Part shown: positions 24,072 to 33,621 of the stretch, piece by piece
How positions within the stretch are numbered: the stretch's first letter is position 1
Layout: each line of letters starts with the position of its first letter
From: an uncultured Ruegeria sp.
GTDB taxonomy: Bacteria > Pseudomonadota > Alphaproteobacteria > Rhodobacterales > Rhodobacteraceae
Direction: 5' to 3'
DNA: 64,000 nt
Assembly: GCF_947500045.1 (NCBI RefSeq)
Contig: NZ_CANMQQ010000002.1
Location: 310,001-374,000, forward strand
Made by a program: the position numbers and the translations under genes
The notes under the pieces: model-generated
What the model was told of the DNA's origin: nothing
What the model saw: only the letters and a program-made list of their open reading frames with translations
Databases searched by the model: none

Positions 24072-24833
24072 ATGACCAAGAGAATCGCCTTTCTGGCCAG
24101 CGATGCCGAAGTGGCGCAAAGCGCTCGTGATACGCTTGTGGCAAGTTATGGAAATGCGGCACCAAGGGATGCAGATGTTGTCGTAGCTTTGGGTGGGGAT
24201 GGATTCATGCTGCAAACGCTGCAGGGCATCCAACATCTGAATACACCCGTATATGGAATGAACCGCGGGACCATCGGCTTTCTGATGAACGCTTATGCTG
24301 AGACCGATCTTATTGCGAGATTGGAAGAAGCCGAGGAAGAAGTCGTCAATCCGCTAGCAATGATGGCGATGGACCGGTCCGGCCAAACGCACAACGCGCT
24401 GGCGATCAACGAGGTTTCGCTGCTGCGTGCAGGGCCGCAAGCCGCACGGCTTCGGATCAGCGTGGATGGGCGGGTCCGCATGGGCGAACTGGTGTGTGAT
24501 GGCGCATTGCTCGCCACCCCCGCAGGTTCCACGGCTTATAACTATTCCGCTCACGGACCGATTGTTCCCATTGGCGCTGACGTGCTGGCGCTGACGCCCA
24601 TCGCGGCGTTTCGGCCGCGACGGTGGCGCGGTGCCTTACTGCCGAAAATGGCGAAGGTCAGGTTCGATGTGATCGAAGCTGATAAACGACCAGTCATCGT
24701 TGCCGCCGATTCCATCTCATTCCCGGATATCGACTGGGTCGAAATTGGGTCCGAAGCAACAATCCAGCACCGTATATTGTTTGACCCTGGGCATGGGCTG
24801 GAAGAGCGACTGATCTCAGAACAGTTCACGTAA
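24072..24833 (+). CDS. nadK: NAD kinase
   Basis: A 253-residue enzyme that phosphorylates NAD to NADP. It carries the family GGDGFMLQTL motif (residues 41-50, D43 catalytic), the INEVSLLR segment and the ATPAGSTAYNYSAHGP motif. The ATG at 24072 gives the normal short alphaproteobacterial length; an upstream frame of 29 codons lacks support. It is divergent from glyA. A terminator lies about 215 bases after its stop. Confidence 0.95.
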   Translation: MTKRIAFLASDAEVAQSARDTLVASYGNAAPRDADVVVALGGDGFMLQTLQGIQHLNTPVYGMNRGTIGFLMNAYAETDLIARLEEAEEEVVNPLAMMAMDRSGQTHNALAINEVSLLRAGPQAARLRISVDGRVRMGELVCDGALLATPAGSTAYNYSAHGPIVPIGADVLALTPIAAFRPRRWRGALLPKMAKVRFDVIEADKRPVIVAADSISFPDIDWVEIGSEATIQHRILFDPGHGLEERLISEQFT

Positions 24834-25048
24834 ATGTGAGCGATTTTCCGAAATTCCTGTCGCTTGTGTGAACCAGTTCACAGGCGCTGAGATAACGGTT
24901 TGTTAACTTCAGCTTACCCGGAGATCACGCCAAAGTGGAAGTGAGTGGCCACTTAACGGTGTTTTCGATTGATTGCGCAGTTTACGCGCTGGCGAGTGTG
25001 GGTGGTGCTACGCTCGTCTTCTGAAATCCGGGCATATTTTAGTATGCG
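24834..25048 (+). other. Intergenic region with palindromes, possible small RNA or leader
   Basis: Between nadK and a strong plus-strand terminator lie 215 bases without a gene. They contain a perfect 16-base palindrome (24867-24882) and a 10-base palindrome (24944-24953). Either the nadK message has a long structured 3' end or a separate small RNA ends at the terminator. No confident promoter is seen. Confidence 0.4.
24867..24882. promoter_or_regulatory. Perfect palindrome, operator-like
   Basis: TGTGAAC, two bases, GTTCACA. The symmetry is that of a dimeric regulator's operator, or a hairpin in RNA. It lies 34 bases after nadK. Confidence 0.4.
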
Positions 25049-25079
25049 GACCCCGGGCACAAAACCCCGGGGTCTATTT
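25049..25079 (+). terminator. Rho-independent terminator
   Basis: An 8-base-pair stem (GACCCCGG with CCGGGGTC) with a 10-base loop, then TATTTTTG. The T-run is on the plus strand, so it ends rightward transcription from nadK or from the intergenic region. Confidence 0.85.
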
Positions 25080-25103
25080 TTGTCAGGCTTAGTAACAGGT
25101 ATC

Positions 25104-26543
25104 TCAGGCCAAAACTCCCATACGATCCCACAGAATCGGTGCCATCTGTCCAACGCGTTCCTCGACAGCGGCAGCGGCGTCCACAGCCATGTCTTCGCGC
25201 CAACGTCGGGCGGCGATCTGAATGTTGATAGGTTGCGGCCCATTGGGCAATTCGGCAAGGCGCGCGGGAATGCTGGCAGCTGGCAGTCCCAGAAAATTCA
25301 TTGCATAGGAATACACTGCACAACCCAACACCTCATGAACGCCTTCCGCGCCTTCGGTGTCGCGATCGGGTTTGAAGAACGGTTGCGGCAGGAAGGGGGA
25401 CAGGACCAGCGGATAGTCCTGCATGAACAGCGACCATTCGCGCGCATATTGGCTTCGTTGCGCCAGCGCCCTGATCAGATCGTCGCCGACGATGGGTGAG
25501 AATTCCTGAAAATAGATCTCGAAAATATCTCGGATTGTTTGCGATCCGGCGGCTTCGATATCACCCTTCATCAGGGTTAGTACTTCACCCATTAGCGCGC
25601 GGTAACCGACGCGTCCGCATTCAAAGACATCCGGTGGATCGATCTCTTCAACGTGGTATCCCGCATCAATCAGCGCGTCCCGTGCAGTATCAAGCGCTTT
25701 GTTCACTTCAGGGTGCAAGGCATAGCCGAACGTATTTTTGGTGAAAGCAACCTTGATGGGACCATCCGGTTCTGCGCCACGCCACGGCATCGGTACGTGG
25801 AACGGGTCACGTAGGTCCGGCGCGATTAGGCAGGGCATCGACAAGTGCAGGTCTTTCGCCGTCCGCGAAATAAGCCCTTGTACAGACATCGATTGCGCCA
25901 GCATTCCACGCTCAACCTTTTGGCTGGGGTTCCAGGCTGGCACGCGGCCGAGCCCAGGTTTTACCGTAACTGCACCGTTGGCTGCAGCCGGAAAACGCAG
26001 GCTGCCGCCGATGTCGTTGCCATGACCCAGCGCACCAATGCCTGCCATAACGGCAGCCCCCGCACCTCCTGACGAGCCACCAGGCGAGATATGGCGGCCC
26101 CACGGGTTATGCGTGCGCCCATAAAGCGGGTTATCCGTGTCGGCGCGAAACGAAAATTCGGGCGTGTTCGTGCGCCCGATCACGATGGCCCCAGCGTTTT
26201 GAAGGTTTGCAACCACCGGCGCATCGTCAGGGGCGATCATGTGCTTCAGGGCGGTCACCCCGTTGGTGGTGGCATGCCCTTTCTGATCGACGTTAACCTT
26301 GATCGTCACCGGAACACCGTGCAGCGGGCCAATGGGCGCTCCATCACGGCGCGCTTGATCAAGCGCACTTGCGCGCTCTAACGCGTCTGCTCCCAGATCT
26401 TCCACCACCGCGTTCAGGTTGGGATTTACCTGATGCATCCGCTCCAAAGTGTCTTGAATAACCTCCTCCGCGCTCAGATCGCCTGTGCGTGTCAACGCGG
26501 CCAGTTCTGTTGCGCCAAGACGCCAGATGTCGCCATTTGCCAT
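25104..26543 (-). CDS. Amidase-signature family hydrolase
   Basis: A 479-residue amidase. The Ser-cisSer-Lys machinery is visible: Lys in VPVTIKVNVDQKG, the glycine-rich SPGGSSGGAGAAVMAG, and the nucleophile Ser in GNDIGGSLRFPA. It cleaves carboxylic amides; the family is broad and the substrate cannot be read from sequence. The ATG at 26543 is preceded by GGAGG at a good distance; an upstream in-frame start at 26600 is less likely. It lies downstream of prpE on the same strand, 180 bases away. Confidence 0.9.
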   Translation of the reverse strand: MANGDIWRLGATELAALTRTGDLSAEEVIQDTLERMHQVNPNLNAVVEDLGADALERASALDQARRDGAPIGPLHGVPVTIKVNVDQKGHATTNGVTALKHMIAPDDAPVVANLQNAGAIVIGRTNTPEFSFRADTDNPLYGRTHNPWGRHISPGGSSGGAGAAVMAGIGALGHGNDIGGSLRFPAAANGAVTVKPGLGRVPAWNPSQKVERGMLAQSMSVQGLISRTAKDLHLSMPCLIAPDLRDPFHVPMPWRGAEPDGPIKVAFTKNTFGYALHPEVNKALDTARDALIDAGYHVEEIDPPDVFECGRVGYRALMGEVLTLMKGDIEAAGSQTIRDIFEIYFQEFSPIVGDDLIRALAQRSQYAREWSLFMQDYPLVLSPFLPQPFFKPDRDTEGAEGVHEVLGCAVYSYAMNFLGLPAASIPARLAELPNGPQPINIQIAARRWREDMAVDAAAAVEERVGQMAPILWDRMGVLA

Positions 26544-26722
26544 GCTCGTCCTCCTTGTTTCAACCTGAGGCGAGGGAAGGCCAATGACAAGCCCCGACAC
26601 AGCAAATGGGTCCGCCCTTCATCTGGCCAAAAATACCTCGGAGCGAGAGGCAGAGCCTCGCACCAGCGCGTCAGCGCAAATCGAGGGCGCCGTAAGGCGC
26701 GCCTTTGATTTGTACGTTGAAA

Positions 26723-28612
26723 TTACTGCGCGTAACCGATGCTCTGCAGGGCCAGAGTAATCTCGTCCAAGATGATCGGATCATCGATCGTGGCGGGCAT
26801 TTTGTATTCCTTGCCATCAGCAATCGACACCATCGTCCCGCGCAGGATTTTGCCCGAACGGGTCTTGGGTAGCCGATCCACAACAACCGCCTTCTTAAAC
26901 GCAGCAACAGGGCCGATCTTGTCACGGACCATCTTGACCACATCCGTCACAACATCCTCGTGGCTGCAATCGGAACCGGCATTCAGGCATAGGAACCCAA
27001 CCGGCATCTGACCTTTGAGCTGATCCGATACGCCGATCACGGCACATTCTGCCACATCGGGATGGGCGGCCAGCACCTCTTCCATCCCGCCGGTTGACAA
27101 GCGATGACCTGCGACATTGATCACATCATCGGTGCGGGCCATGATGTAAAGGTATCCATCCTCATCAATCATGCCTGCATCGCCGGTTTCGTAATAACCG
27201 GGGAAATGTTCCAGATACGATTTTTTGAACCGAGATTCGGCATTCCAAAGTGTCGGTAATGTGCCCGGCGGCAAAGGAAGTTTAACTGCGATAGCCCCCA
27301 ATTCACCGGGTTTCATCGGATGGCCACCTTCATCCAGAATCTGAACGTCATAGCCCGGCATGGGTTTTGCCGGAGATCCCAGTTTCACTGGCAATTCCTC
27401 GATCCCAAGCGGGTTGCCAGCGATGGTCCAGCCTGTTTCGGTTTGCCACCAATGATCGATAACCGGGACGTTCAGTGCATCTTGAGCCCAGACAATTGTA
27501 TCAGGGTCGGCCCGTTCACCTGCAAGATACAGCGCCTTCAGGCAGGACAGGTCGTATTCTGCCATCAACTCGGCCTTAGGGTCTTCGCGTTTCACGGCAC
27601 GGATGGCAGTCGGGGCAGTGAAGAAGCTCTTGACCTTGTGCTCGGAAATTACGCGCCAGAAGGTTCCGGCATCGGGGGTGCCAACGGGCTTGCCCTCAAA
27701 CACAATCGTCGTGTTCCCGTGGATCAACGGAGCGTAGCAGATATAGGAATGTCCCACGACCCAACCGACATCCGAGGCGGCCCAGAAAACATCGCCCGGA
27801 TCGACGTTGTAGATGTTTTTCATCGTCCAGTTCAGCGCGACCAAATGGCCTGCTGTGGGTCGCACAACGCCCTTAGGGGCACCGGTGGTGCCGGAAGTAT
27901 AGAGGATATAGGCCGGATCATTGCCGCTGACTGGCACACATTCGGCAGGCTTTGTTCCATACTGGAAACCATGCCAGTTGACGTCGCGCCCCTCGATCAG
28001 TTGTGCGACCTCTTGTTCGCGTTGGAAGATCACGCAAAACTCGGGCTTGTGGCTTGCAAGATCGATGGCCCCGTCAAGCAAGGGCTTGTAATGGACAACA
28101 CGACCGGGCTCCATCCCGCAAGAGGCGGCGATAATCGCCTTGGGTTTTGCGTCATCGATCCGCACCGCCAGTTCATTGCTGGCAAAACCGCCAAATACAA
28201 CTGAATGCACAGCACCTAACCGGGCACAGGCCAGCATTGCCTCCAGCGCTTCGGGGATCATCGGCATATAGATGATGACCCGGTCCCCTTTTTCGACGCC
28301 CTTCTCCCTAAGCGCGCCGGCCAGATTGGCGACCCGGTTGCGCAGTTCGACATATGAGATTTCGCGTTTGGTGTGGGTTATGGGGCTGTCATAGATGATC
28401 GCGGTCTGCTCACCGCGTCCGTTTTCCACATGCCGATCAACTGCGTTCCAGCAGGTGTTGACCTTGGCATCGCGGTACCATTCGTATAGAGGCGCATTGT
28501 CGTCAAAGAGCGCTTTGCTGGGTGCCTTGACCCAATCGATCCCTTTGGCGGCCTCCATCCAGAATGCTTCGGGGTCGTTCTTCCAGCTCTCGTAGACGTC
28601 CTGATATGCCAT
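26723..28612 (-). CDS. prpE: Propionyl-CoA synthetase
   Basis: A 629-residue acyl-CoA synthetase that activates propionate with ATP and CoA. Motifs are the adenylate-forming YTSGTTGAPKGVVRP loop, the hinge region with RTDDVINVAGHRLSTGG, and the C-terminal KTRSGKILRGTM whose Lys can be acetylated. The N-terminus (YESWKNDPEAFWMEAAKGID) matches PrpE more closely than acetyl-CoA synthetase. ATG at 28612 follows a GGAGG site. The 270 bases upstream hold several TTTGCAAA motifs, indicating control by a PccR-type regulator that senses short-chain acyl-CoA. Confidence 0.92.
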   Translation of the reverse strand: MAYQDVYESWKNDPEAFWMEAAKGIDWVKAPSKALFDDNAPLYEWYRDAKVNTCWNAVDRHVENGRGEQTAIIYDSPITHTKREISYVELRNRVANLAGALREKGVEKGDRVIIYMPMIPEALEAMLACARLGAVHSVVFGGFASNELAVRIDDAKPKAIIAASCGMEPGRVVHYKPLLDGAIDLASHKPEFCVIFQREQEVAQLIEGRDVNWHGFQYGTKPAECVPVSGNDPAYILYTSGTTGAPKGVVRPTAGHLVALNWTMKNIYNVDPGDVFWAASDVGWVVGHSYICYAPLIHGNTTIVFEGKPVGTPDAGTFWRVISEHKVKSFFTAPTAIRAVKREDPKAELMAEYDLSCLKALYLAGERADPDTIVWAQDALNVPVIDHWWQTETGWTIAGNPLGIEELPVKLGSPAKPMPGYDVQILDEGGHPMKPGELGAIAVKLPLPPGTLPTLWNAESRFKKSYLEHFPGYYETGDAGMIDEDGYLYIMARTDDVINVAGHRLSTGGMEEVLAAHPDVAECAVIGVSDQLKGQMPVGFLCLNAGSDCSHEDVVTDVVKMVRDKIGPVAAFKKAVVVDRLPKTRSGKILRGTMVSIADGKEYKMPATIDDPIILDEITLALQSIGYAQ

Positions 28613-28709
28613 GATGGCCTCCTCACATATCTCTCGCAATATGTGTTAGGCATCGTATGGAGTTCGAGCAAGCGATGCGAATTACGGCGCGTCAGTTTAT
28701 CGCGAAATC

Positions 28710-28806
28710 TTTGCAAAACCTTTCAAAATGGCTTGCAAATTTTTGCAAATTCATCGGTGGAGCTGATCTTTAGGTATCTGCGACCACCATTTTGCAAATC
28801 TGCAAA
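28710..28806. promoter_or_regulatory. Cluster of TTTGCAAA sites upstream of prpE
   Basis: TTTGCAAA occurs at 28710-28717, 28742-28749 and 28791-28798, with near copies at 28733-28740 and 28801-28806. This 8-base palindrome is the half-site reported for PccR, the propionyl-CoA regulator of Rhodobacter. The clustered copies lie 100-195 bases before prpE. Confidence 0.7.
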
Positions 28807-28840
28807 CTTCAGCTGCAAAAATGACAACGCTAACAGAATC

Positions 28841-28866
28841 AAAACGGGCACCTGATCCAGTGCCCG
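28841..28866 (-). terminator. Terminator of the malic-enzyme gene
   Basis: A perfect 7-base-pair stem (CGGGCAC with GTGCCCG) and 8-base loop, followed on the minus strand by TTTTGATTCTG. It lies 20 bases after the maeB stop. Confidence 0.85.
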
Positions 28867-28885
28867 CTTGTGCCAGTCTTCTGGC

Positions 28886-31159
28886 TTATCCGTAATGTGC
28901 CACAGGTGTTCCGGCGATTGCTGCCATGTTCAACAATCCTCTGGCCGTGATAGACGGTGTCACGATATGGGCCTTGTTTCCCATCCCCATGAGGATTGGT
29001 CCAACTTCCAACCCATCTGCCTTCATCTTCAGGATATTGCGCACACCGCTGGCTGCATCCGCATGGGCGAATATCAGGACATTTGCAGCACCTTCCAGGC
29101 GGGAGTTTGGGAAGATACGCGCGCGCAATTCTGGATCAAGGGCCAGATCCAGGTTCATTTCGCCCTCATAACTGAAATCTCGGGGTTCGGAATCGAGTAT
29201 TTCAAGCGCAGCCCGAAGGCGTTTGCCGGATCCTTCAGCTTGGTTGCCGAATTGCGATTGCGAACAGAATGCGATCTTTGCGTCCAGTCCGAACCGCCGA
29301 ACGTGACGGGCGGCCCCTATGGTGGATTCGGCCAGTTCCTCTGGTGTTGGCAATTGCCTTACATGCGTGTCCGCAATGAACAAAGGGCCATCTTCCAGGA
29401 TCATCAGTGAAAGCGCGCCATGTGGACGCAAACCCCCATCATCCAGAACCTGTTCAACATAATTAAGATGCCAACGGTATTCACCGAACGTGCCGCAGAT
29501 CATGCTGTCGGCTTCGCCGCGATGCACCATGATTGCTGCAATGGCGGTATTGTTGGTGCGCATGATGGCTTTGGCCAGATCCGGAGTGACCCCCCGCCGC
29601 TGCATGATCTGATGGTACGAGCTCCAGTAGTCGTAATAGCGAGGATCGTCCTGAGGGTTCACGATCTGGAAGTCTTGACCTGGCCGGACTGTCAGGCCCA
29701 ACCTTTCGCACCGTGCGTTGATAACATCCGGCCGGCCGATCAGGATCGGAGTTTCCGTGGTTTCTTCCAATATTGCCTGCGCAGCCCGCAAAACACGCTC
29801 GTCCTCGCCTTCTGCAAAAACGATCCTGCGGGATGCGACAGCGGCAGCTTCAAATACAGGCCGCATCAACAGCGCAGATTTAAACACGCTCTGGTTCAAG
29901 CGCTCCTTATAGGCTTCGAGGTCATCAATTGGCCGTTTTGCAACTCCGCTCTTCATGGCGGCCTGCGCAACCGCTGACGACACAACCCCCACCAGGCGCG
30001 GATCGAAGGGTTTGGGGATCAGATAATCTGGCCCAAAAGTCAGTTGTTCACCCTTGTAGGCCGCAGCGGCCTCGGCGCTGGTTGTCGCGCGGGCCATATC
30101 GGCGATGCCATCGACACAGGCGATCTGCATCTCGTCATTGATTTCAGTCGCACCGACATCCAGCGCGCCCCGGAAGATAAACGGAAAGCACAATACGTTG
30201 TTCACCTGATTTGGAAAATCGCTGCGGCCAGTGGCGATGATGGCATCAGGAGCAACTTCGCGCGCTGTTTGAGGCAGGATCTCGGGCGTAGGATTGGCCA
30301 GCGCAAAGATGATCGGAGTTTTGGCCATCTTCTCAACCATTTCGGGCTTGAGCACGTTTGGCCCGCTCAGCCCCAGAAACAGGTCGGCATCTGGGATCAC
30401 ATCGTCCAATGTGCGCAGGTCGGTTTTCTGCGCAAATTGGTCTTTGTGTGGGTTCATATCCTCGGCGCGGCCTTCATAGACCAGCCCGCGTATGTCACAC
30501 AGCCAGATATTTTCGCGTTTGACACCAAGCTTCACCAACATGCTGAGGCAGGCAATCCCGGCTGCGCCACCACCGGTGGACACAACTTTGATATCCTCAA
30601 ATTTCTTGCCCGCCACATGCAGGGCATTTTTTGTAGCAGCGCCAACGACGATGGCGGTACCGTGCTGATCGTCGTGGAAGACCGGGATATTCATCCGTTC
30701 CCGGCACAGTTTTTCGACGATAAAACAATCCGGTGCCTTAATGTCTTCAAGGTTGATGGCACCAAAGGTCGGCTCGAGCGCGCAGACGATATCCGCCAGT
30801 TTCTCGGGATCAGGCTGATCCACCTCGATATCGAAACAGTCGATGCCTGCGAACTTTTTGAACAGGACGGCCTTGCCTTCCATCACGGGCTTGGAGGCCA
30901 ATGCACCGATATTACCCAGCCCCAGAACCGCAGTACCATTTGAGACAACGGCGACCAGGTTGCCACGCGCCGTATATTTCTCGGCATTGGCGGCATCAGC
31001 CTTTATCTCAAGACTGGCTTCGGCAACACCTGGCGAATAGGCCCGCGCTAGGTCCCGGCCATTTGCCATCGGTTTGGTGGCCCTGATCTCAAGTTTTCCG
31101 GGTTTTGGATGGGCGTGATAGTCAAGCGCGGCCTGTCGCAGGTTCGGTGTGTCAGACAT
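28886..31159 (-). CDS. maeB: NADP-dependent malic enzyme with C-terminal phosphotransacetylase-like domain
   Basis: A 757-residue hybrid malic enzyme. The N-terminal 430 residues are the malate-decarboxylating part ([25 protein letters not shown], and the Rossmann motif [19 protein letters not shown]), which converts malate to pyruvate with NADP reduction. The remaining 320 residues are homologous to phosphate acetyltransferase, as in other proteobacterial MaeB proteins where this part is regulatory. ATG at 31159 (MSDTPNLRQ) is chosen over a start two codons earlier. It is divergent from a membrane-protein gene. Confidence 0.95.
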   Translation of the reverse strand: MSDTPNLRQAALDYHAHPKPGKLEIRATKPMANGRDLARAYSPGVAEASLEIKADAANAEKYTARGNLVAVVSNGTAVLGLGNIGALASKPVMEGKAVLFKKFAGIDCFDIEVDQPDPEKLADIVCALEPTFGAINLEDIKAPDCFIVEKLCRERMNIPVFHDDQHGTAIVVGAATKNALHVAGKKFEDIKVVSTGGGAAGIACLSMLVKLGVKRENIWLCDIRGLVYEGRAEDMNPHKDQFAQKTDLRTLDDVIPDADLFLGLSGPNVLKPEMVEKMAKTPIIFALANPTPEILPQTAREVAPDAIIATGRSDFPNQVNNVLCFPFIFRGALDVGATEINDEMQIACVDGIADMARATTSAEAAAAYKGEQLTFGPDYLIPKPFDPRLVGVVSSAVAQAAMKSGVAKRPIDDLEAYKERLNQSVFKSALLMRPVFEAAAVASRRIVFAEGEDERVLRAAQAILEETTETPILIGRPDVINARCERLGLTVRPGQDFQIVNPQDDPRYYDYWSSYHQIMQRRGVTPDLAKAIMRTNNTAIAAIMVHRGEADSMICGTFGEYRWHLNYVEQVLDDGGLRPHGALSLMILEDGPLFIADTHVRQLPTPEELAESTIGAARHVRRFGLDAKIAFCSQSQFGNQAEGSGKRLRAALEILDSEPRDFSYEGEMNLDLALDPELRARIFPNSRLEGAANVLIFAHADAASGVRNILKMKADGLEVGPILMGMGNKAHIVTPSITARGLLNMAAIAGTPVAHYG

Positions 31160-31302
31160 CGGCAATTCAACTCCGTTCCAGAATTTGTTTGATGGTTAAA
31201 CTATTTCTCAGCGCTTGGCTATGCCACCTCAGGCAACTGCTGAAGACAACCTTCACGGATACTTTAGAGAGACGCTGGTTGAGATTTGTTACATAGTTTT
31301 TT

Positions 31303-32061
31303 ATGTACAGCCAATTCCGGGGCACCCAAAGGACACTAGAAGCTGCGAATGTCATCATGAGTTATGAAGACAAAGCTTGTGCGGACGCGCAATTTTCCAA
31401 CCCCTCGGTGGGGCTTGGCCCCAATCAGGTTGCCCTGTTTGTCGGGCTTTCTCTGGCAGTTTCATTTCTTTGCGTGGTCATGATCTGGCCCATGCCAGCT
31501 GCCGCCTTCAACCACGAGGGCGGGCTGATCGAGACGATTTCAGCAGCTGCATTGTTCCTTGCCGGACTTGTCGCTCTGATGCGTTACCGAGGTATCTCGC
31601 GGCTGTATATTGCACTGGTGTGCCTGCTATTGGCCGAGCGCGAATTGGAAGCGGATGTGTACACGGAAGGCCGCCTGCCTTTTATAATCCTTGATGCGCT
31701 TGATACGCTGCTGGATGTGACTGCAGTACGAGTTGTCCTGACAGTGATTATCCTGGGCGGCATTCTTTGGCATGGGATACCAAACAGCATACGGGCCTTC
31801 AAAATTCGCGCGCCTTTTCTGAAGATTTTTTTCTTGGCCGGAAGTGTCGCTGTGTTGGCACAACTTCTCGAAGAGCTCAGCGGAATCTTCGATGAAAGCC
31901 TTTCGGTCGAGATGGCCGTGCGTCTGTTTGTGATGGAAGAAACGCTGGAAATGTACTTTTCAATTGGCATTTTGGCCGCCGTTCTGATCGGATGGCCAAA
32001 ATCCAATTCCGAAGAGAAACAGTATGACCAGCAATCCCGGCGAAATCCTGACGCGCGCTGA
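31303..32061 (+). CDS. Multi-span membrane protein of unknown function
   Basis: A hydrophobic protein of 252 residues (234 if the ATG at 31357 is used) with about six transmembrane helices and a polar C-terminal tail. Neither start has a ribosome site that decides the issue. Conserved-looking polar features inside the membrane part are an ERELEADVYTEGRLP loop and an LLEELSGIFDES stretch. I recognise no family. Its last 38 bases overlap the start of the cupin gene, suggesting one transcript. Confidence 0.65.
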   Translation: MYSQFRGTQRTLEAANVIMSYEDKACADAQFSNPSVGLGPNQVALFVGLSLAVSFLCVVMIWPMPAAAFNHEGGLIETISAAALFLAGLVALMRYRGISRLYIALVCLLLAERELEADVYTEGRLPFIILDALDTLLDVTAVRVVLTVIILGGILWHGIPNSIRAFKIRAPFLKIFFLAGSVAVLAQLLEELSGIFDESLSVEMAVRLFVMEETLEMYFSIGILAAVLIGWPKSNSEEKQYDQQSRRNPDAR

Positions 32062-33127
32062 AATCCGCCTGCCAACGCAGGAGCTCCGCAACGATATCCC
32101 GTTTTACACCAAAGTGTTGGGGATGCGAATGGATATGATCTATCCGGCGGATGATCCACGGGTTGCCGTGTTCTCCGGCCACGGTCTGCGCCTGCGGATC
32201 GAGAAGGATGCGCCTGAAGAACCGGGAACGCTGCGGATTTTGACCTCAAACCCGGACGATTTTGCCGATGGCCAGCATCGCCTGACGGCACCAAACGGCA
32301 CCCGGATCGAGATCGAGGATTTGAACCCGCCCATGGTGATGCCGGACACGGTTCATTCGTTCGTCGTTCGCAGGCTTAAGGATCAGGCGCCGTGGATCAT
32401 CGGTCGGGCGGGAATGCATTATCGCGATCTGGTGCCAGATCGGCTTGGGGGCTCGATCATCGCGAGCCATATCCGCATACCCGATGGCGGTCCGGTGCCG
32501 GATATGGTTCATTTTCACAAGGTTGGGTTTCAACTGATCTTCTGCATCCACGGCTGGGTCGATGTCGTCTATGAGGATCAGGGTGACAGGCTGCGTCTGA
32601 CGGCCGGGGATTGCTTTATCCAGCCACCGGAAATCCGCCACCGGGTGCTTGAGGCATCGGACAACGTGCAGGTGATCGAGATCGGCGTTCCGGCCGAGCA
32701 CGTCACGGAAATCGACCACCAAATGGATCTTCCCACGCCGCATTATCGCCCAGACCGGGAATGGCAGGGCCAGCGGTTTGTCTACAATCAGGCCAAGGAC
32801 GCAGACTGGGTGTCGTTCCGTCTGCCGGGCTATATCTGCCGCGACACCACCATTGCCGAGAATACCAAGGGCGTCGCGGGCGTGCAGGTCGTGCGCCGCG
32901 GTCAGGGACAGTCCGAATGGGCCAGCCACGATACGGATATCCACTTTACTTTCGTCATGGACGGGGAAGTGACGCTGGAGGGTGAGGGGAGAGAGCCTTA
33001 TCGGTTGGAGCAAGGCGACGCCTTTGTCATTCCGCCCGGAATGCGAACCCGGCTGTCTGACCCGTCTGACGATGTCGAACTGCTGGAAGTTACACTGCCC
33101 GGAACATTCAACACGACGCTGGGTTAA
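32024..33127 (+). CDS. Fusion of a VOC-like domain and two cupin domains
   Basis: A 367-residue protein. The first 100 residues have the glyoxalase/VOC look (AEIRLPTQELRNDIPFYTKV). Two cupin barrels follow, one around residues 165-220 (FCIHGWVDVVYEDQGDRLRL then AGDCFIQPPEIRH) and one around 300-355 (FVMDGEVTLEG then QGDAFVIPPGMRT). The first cupin retains a His near the metal-site position; the second lacks the usual HxH and may not bind metal. The fusion suggests a dioxygenase-like or sugar-related enzyme, but the substrate is unknown. It overlaps the upstream membrane-protein gene. Confidence 0.75.
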   Translation: MTSNPGEILTRAEIRLPTQELRNDIPFYTKVLGMRMDMIYPADDPRVAVFSGHGLRLRIEKDAPEEPGTLRILTSNPDDFADGQHRLTAPNGTRIEIEDLNPPMVMPDTVHSFVVRRLKDQAPWIIGRAGMHYRDLVPDRLGGSIIASHIRIPDGGPVPDMVHFHKVGFQLIFCIHGWVDVVYEDQGDRLRLTAGDCFIQPPEIRHRVLEASDNVQVIEIGVPAEHVTEIDHQMDLPTPHYRPDREWQGQRFVYNQAKDADWVSFRLPGYICRDTTIAENTKGVAGVQVVRRGQGQSEWASHDTDIHFTFVMDGEVTLEGEGREPYRLEQGDAFVIPPGMRTRLSDPSDDVELLEVTLPGTFNTTLG

Positions 33128-33143
33128 AGACCGGTGGATATCC

Positions 33144-33180
33144 GCGCCCGGGGGCTTCAAATTCCCGGGTGCTTTCATTT
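33144..33180 (+). terminator. Terminator after the cupin gene
   Basis: A 9-base-pair stem (GCGCCCGGG with CCCGGGTGC, one G-T pair) and a T-rich tail. It lies 16 bases past the stop and separates this unit from the salvage operon. Confidence 0.8.
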
Positions 33181-33224
33181 AGGGTAGGGCATTCTGACCA
33201 AGTGATCAAAAACTGGGAATCGTC

Positions 33225-33617
33225 ATGTCTTTGAAAGATGCTGCTTTGGCTGTTCGGGAAAATGCCCATGCGCCGTATTCGAATTTCAAGGTAGGGGCGG
33301 CGATCCGCTCGGGTTCGGGCGCGGTTTACACAGGTTGTAATGTCGAGAATGTGGCCTATCCCGAAGGGACCTGTGCCGAAGCGGGTGCAATTGCCGCCAT
33401 GGTGGCAGCTGGCGACACAGAACTGACCGAAGTTTACGTTGTTGCAAGCAGTGCGCAACCGGTGCCCCCGTGCGGAGGATGCCGCCAGAAGCTGGCCGAG
33501 TTCGGGAAGGGCGAAGTGGTCGTGACCATGGCTACTGCTGACGGTCTGGAAACCAGAACCACAATCGCTGATCTTTTGCCCGGCGCATTTGGCGCTGCGC
33601 ATATGACGGACACCTGA
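33225..33617 (+). CDS. cdd: Cytidine deaminase
   Basis: A 130-residue homotetrameric-type zinc deaminase converting cytidine and deoxycytidine to the uridine forms. Zinc ligands are C50 (in GTCAEAGA, with E52 as proton shuttle) and C83 and C86 in PPCGGCRQ. The N-terminal APYSNFKVGAA motif is intact. It is the first gene of a five-gene salvage operon; deoA begins 4 bases after its stop. Confidence 0.96.
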   Translation: MSLKDAALAVRENAHAPYSNFKVGAAIRSGSGAVYTGCNVENVAYPEGTCAEAGAIAAMVAAGDTELTEVYVVASSAQPVPPCGGCRQKLAEFGKGEVVVTMATADGLETRTTIADLLPGAFGAAHMTDT

Positions 33618-33621
33618 CCAG

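Noticed and set aside
30044..30943. 299-codon frame antisense to maeB
   Set aside because: It mirrors a well-supported malic-enzyme gene and has no recognisable protein features.
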